Positions 14,548 through 16,433 of a stretch of DNA of 16,433 nucleotides are shown here, in pieces. The DNA comes from Methanosarcinales archaeon (lineage in GTDB: Archaea; Halobacteriota; Methanosarcinia; Methanosarcinales; Methanogasteraceae). Numbering within the stretch: the stretch's first letter is position 1; each line of letters begins with the position of its first letter. The stretch lies in the NCBI GenBank assembly GCA_030609345.1, contig JAUWCK010000008.1, positions 1 to 16,433 of the forward strand, in the 5' to 3' direction. Below the pieces are notes generated by a model. The model was given only the letters and a program-made list of their open reading frames with translations, made no database searches and was not told the origin of the DNA. The position numbers and the translations under genes were made by a program.

Positions 14548-14602
14548 GGTGATCGATCGCCTGATCAGAAGTCTACAGCAGGGAGACAGCGACTCGATCA
14601 CC
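14548..14602 (-). promoter_or_regulatory. Long hairpin in the 5' leader of the phosphatase mRNA
   Basis: The arms 14602-14589 and 14560-14548 (GGTGATCGA-G-TCGC against GCGATCGATCACC) pair over 13 bp with one bulged G. The stem begins within a few bases of the transcript start predicted from the TATA box and ends about 12 bases before the GGAGG ribosome site. It could stabilise the 5' end or control translation. Confidence 0.55.
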
Positions 14603-14627
14603 ACGTTACACGCGTGGGGATGGCTTG

Positions 14628-14697
14628 TTATATAAAATTTGCACAAATGATGTATTTAGGGGTGATTTACCTATAGTTGACACCAGAATCTATATAG
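14628..14697 (-). promoter_or_regulatory. Phosphatase operon promoter with shared Pho-like control element
   Basis: The 29-bp element at 14697-14669 agrees with the one before pstS in 25 of 29 bases (fixed ends CTATATAGATTC and AACTATAGGT, differing mainly in the centre). TTTGTGCAAA follows at 14647-14638 and overlaps into the BRE/TATA box AAATTTTATATAA (14640-14628). The element-to-TATA distance is about the same as at pstS. The transcript start is expected near 14605. Confidence 0.75.
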
Positions 14698-14832
14698 TTA
14701 TCAAGCAATCTCCAGCAGCCACTTCCTCAAGGGTCTGAACCGATCCACAAACTTGTCACTACAGATGAAAAGTTGGTTGAAATATTTTCACTGGTACTGA
14801 ACAATAGCAGCCGCCATCGGGACGTCGATCAC

Positions 14833-15015
14833 TCACGCCTGCATCCGGCGTCTGCGTCTGTACACGACATACACAGTCAGAAGATACGCAAAAAGCGCGA
14901 CAAAGACGAATGGCATGACCGAATCGAATATTATGGATGGCGCGTACCAGCAGGATGTGCAGAATGTATATAGCGACAGTATCGTTGCGACCAGCATACT
15001 GATGACCGTTTTCAT
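14833..15015 (-). CDS. Small two-helix membrane protein of unknown function
   Basis: The 60-residue frame starts at ATG 15013-15015 and encodes an N-terminal hydrophobic helix (about 3-22), a short polar turn (CWYAPSIIFDS) and a second helix (about 33-52), ending in YRRRRRMQA, which should face the cytoplasm. The composition is that of a real membrane protein, and a TATA-like CCTATATAG lies about 45-53 bases before the start. The ribosome site is weak (GAATGAG). It lies on the same strand as the phosphatase operon, 135 bases before its shared promoter element, so it is probably transcribed alone. I recognise no family. Confidence 0.5.
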   Translation of the reverse strand: MKTVISMLVATILSLYTFCTSCWYAPSIIFDSVMPFVFVALFAYLLTVYVVYRRRRRMQA

Positions 15016-15059
15016 GGTTTAGACTCATTCTGATTCTTGATAAGCCTTGCACATAGGAT

Positions 15060-15068
15060 CTATATAGG
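15060..15068 (-). promoter_or_regulatory. TATA-like promoter of the small membrane protein
   Basis: CCTATATAG on the minus strand (15068-15060) lies at a distance that would start the transcript near 15037, about 20 bases before the ATG at 15015. It shares the CTATATAG core with the Pho-like elements but lacks their second half. Confidence 0.4.
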
Positions 15069-15516
15069 AGATCATATCTGCCTGAGAATCTCGTACCCAA
15101 AGACTGCGATCGTGATCGCAACAGAGGGTATGAATTCCTGTAAAAGGTGATTAAATCACGAATGCACACGTTTAGACGACTTCCAACGATCCAGATGAGT
15201 ATGGTATTCCGTTCTCATCACATAACGAACAGCGTGGCGAAGGTATTGCCCTAAGTATTGGTTTATCCGAACTTTAACGACATTAAATAAGCGTAAATAA
15301 ACGTAAATGCCAGAATATATAGCATAATTGATTCACAAATATATCAAGCACTTAATCCGCATCCATTTTTCACAATCATCATAAAACAGATTAAACATAT
15401 TCAATATCCAAATGGAGATTTGAAAAGGTGCAATATTTTTACCATCCGGGAACGATTTCACCAACCAGTCAAAAACACTTCAGCTAACAAAGCCATTATC
15501 AAAGGAGATCGCTACC
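15069..15516. other. Intergenic region upstream of the SulP gene
   Basis: This AT-rich stretch separates the minus-strand genes from the + strand transporter. It holds a 13-base palindrome GTGATTAAATCAC (15147-15159), 10-bp direct repeats TAAATAAGCG/TAAATAAACG followed by a partial third unit (15284-15309), and a TATA candidate GAATATATAG (15313-15322). The last would give a leader of roughly 175 bases to the SulP start. A 28-codon hydrophobic fragment on the minus strand (15072-15155) has no start codon. No RNA gene was recognised. Confidence 0.5.
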
Positions 15517-16433
15517 ATGGATAACGAAACAAGTCCGACTGACCATAAGAACCTGCTTCACCGGTACCTGCCGATCCTGACATGGCTACCCAAATACAAC
15601 CCCTCCTGGCTGCGCCACGATCTCATTGCCGGTCTGACCATCTGGGCGGTGCTCGTGCCGGAGGCGATGGCTTATGCAGGGATTGCGGGAGTGCCCCCGA
15701 TAATGGGGTTGTATACCCTTCCCCTACCGCTATTTTTTTATGCCATCTTCGGCACGTCACGCACGCTTGTTGTGGGATCCGACTCGGCGGCGTGCCTGAT
15801 TTCCGCAAGCGCAGTTGGCGCATTGGCTGCCTGTGGTGCGGCTGAGTATCTGGCGCTAACAACGGCGATGGCGATAGCGGTGGGGGTATTCCTTATAGTG
15901 TTTGGAACGCTGCGGATGGGGTGGATAGCCGACTTTGTCTCGATTCCGGTGATGGCAGGCTTTCTCGAAGGGGTAGTCCTCGTCACAATCATCGGTCAGG
16001 TGCCCAAGCTGTTTGGCATCGACTGTGATGGTGGCAACTTCGTTCAAAGGCTTTTGGAGATTGTCCAGAGGCTGCCCGATACCAACCTGACAACACTAAC
16101 ACTCGGTCTCGGCAGCATCGTGTTGATCGTTGCCATCGGTCGGTATGTCTCGAAATTGCCGGCTGCACTCACGACCATTGTAATCTCCATTGTGGCGGTT
16201 TCGGCCCTAAACTTGACAACTAAAGGCGTTGACGTGGTCGGCACACTCAGCACCGGCTTGCCGCCCATAAGTTTGCCAGACGTAAGCCTGACAGATTATA
16301 TGGCTGTTATCCCTGGCGCTCTGGCGATAGTTCTGCTCGGTTATATTGAGACGCTTGGCGCAGCCGCTGGCGCTGCCTCGAAGGAGGGTGGAAGAATCGA
16401 TCCCGATCAGGAGTTGGTTGCCCTTGGCACTGC
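15517..16433 (+). CDS. SulP-family anion transporter (partial, 3' end outside window)
   Basis: The frame starts at ATG 15517-15519 with AAAGGAG ending 9-10 bases upstream and stays open to the window edge (305 codons). Residues 33-70 contain the SulP signature: RHDLIAGLTIWAVLVPEAMA then YAGIAGVPPIMGLYTLPLPL. Next come GTSRTLVVGSDSAACLISAS, which corresponds to the conserved anion-binding helix region, and IPVMAGFLEGVVLVTIIGQVP. About eight membrane helices are visible so far. SulP proteins move sulfate, bicarbonate or similar anions across the cytoplasmic membrane, usually with H+ or Na+. The substrate cannot be told here, and whether a C-terminal STAS domain exists lies beyond the window. 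The Glu in VLVPEAMAYA stands where most members have Gln. It is the only complete-start gene on the + strand. Confidence 0.92.
   Translation, partial: MDNETSPTDHKNLLHRYLPILTWLPKYNPSWLRHDLIAGLTIWAVLVPEAMAYAGIAGVPPIMGLYTLPLPLFFYAIFGTSRTLVVGSDSAACLISASAVGALAACGAAEYLALTTAMAIAVGVFLIVFGTLRMGWIADFVSIPVMAGFLEGVVLVTIIGQVPKLFGIDCDGGNFVQRLLEIVQRLPDTNLTTLTLGLGSIVLIVAIGRYVSKLPAALTTIVISIVAVSALNLTTKGVDVVGTLSTGLPPISLPDVSLTDYMAVIPGALAIVLLGYIETLGAAAGAASKEGGRIDPDQELVALGT

Noticed and set aside
15072..15155. Hydrophobic 28-codon fragment (EFIPSVAITIAVFGYEILRQ) on the minus strand
   Set aside because: It looks like the end of a membrane protein, but it has no start codon and an in-frame stop just upstream; it may be a gene remnant, too short to support.
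14759..15169. 136-codon open frame on the minus strand
   Set aside because: Its composition is not protein-like, it has no ribosome site, and it covers the more convincing 60-residue membrane protein in another frame.
15284..15309. Short direct repeats as a possible CRISPR
   Set aside because: Units are 10 bp with no spacers between them, so this is not a CRISPR array.
1..16433. Search for tRNA, rRNA or transposase genes
   Set aside because: No cloverleaf-like tRNA, rRNA core sequence or transposase motif was recognised by eye in either strand; only the short repeats listed are mobile-element candidates.

Overview
The window looks like a chromosome segment from a euryarchaeon of the methanogen/ANME/Archaeoglobus side (Halobacteriota-like). 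The signs are an archaeal type IV pilin N-terminus (class III signal peptide), a two-platform-protein pilus/secretion operon of archaeal type, a RAD55/KaiC-like ATPase fragment, secreted Ig-like/DUF11-type surface proteins, TATA-box promoters, and strong Shine-Dalgarno sites used with ATG, GTG and TTG starts. The genus cannot be fixed from this sequence. Nearly everything is on the minus strand, so the text below runs from high to low coordinates.

Right edge: a SulP-family anion transporter (15517 to the edge, + strand), cut by the window, with an AT-rich upstream region holding a 10-bp direct repeat. Next comes a 60-residue membrane protein (14833-15015). A likely secreted phosphate-scavenging operon follows: a purple-acid-phosphatase-like metallophosphoesterase (12307-14520), a small Ig-like anchored protein (11771-12274) and a 679-residue surface protein (9735-11774). 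Behind it sits an MNT/HEPN toxin-antitoxin pair whose HEPN half (8710-9161) is broken by a 17-bp tandem duplication.

Left half: pstS-pstC-pstA (8300 to 5263), then a 97-codon ORF made by a tandem duplication (4977-5270), then a secretion/pilus ATPase (3053-4984), two T2SSF membrane platform proteins (2202-3056 and 856-2205), and a DUF104-like antitoxin with a PIN toxin (189-852). From 5270 down to 189 the genes overlap or nearly touch. No pstB or phoU lies in the window. At the left edge the end of a RAD55/KaiC-like ATPase converges on the PIN gene.

Two observations tie the window together. First, the phosphate-binding protein PstS carries an archaeal type IV pilin N-terminus (RA|VSPIV) instead of an ordinary lipoprotein signal, and a pilus-assembly ATPase with its platform proteins lies downstream on the same strand. 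This suggests a phosphate-binding surface assembly comparable in concept to the Sulfolobus sugar 'bindosome'. Second, the promoters of pstS and of the phosphatase operon share a near-identical 29-bp element (25/29 bases) followed, at the same distance, by a related TTGTRCAAA-TATA module. This is a candidate archaeal Pho regulon control site. Both transcripts also have a stem-loop and T-run right after their first gene, which fits high expression of the binding protein and phosphatase over the downstream genes.
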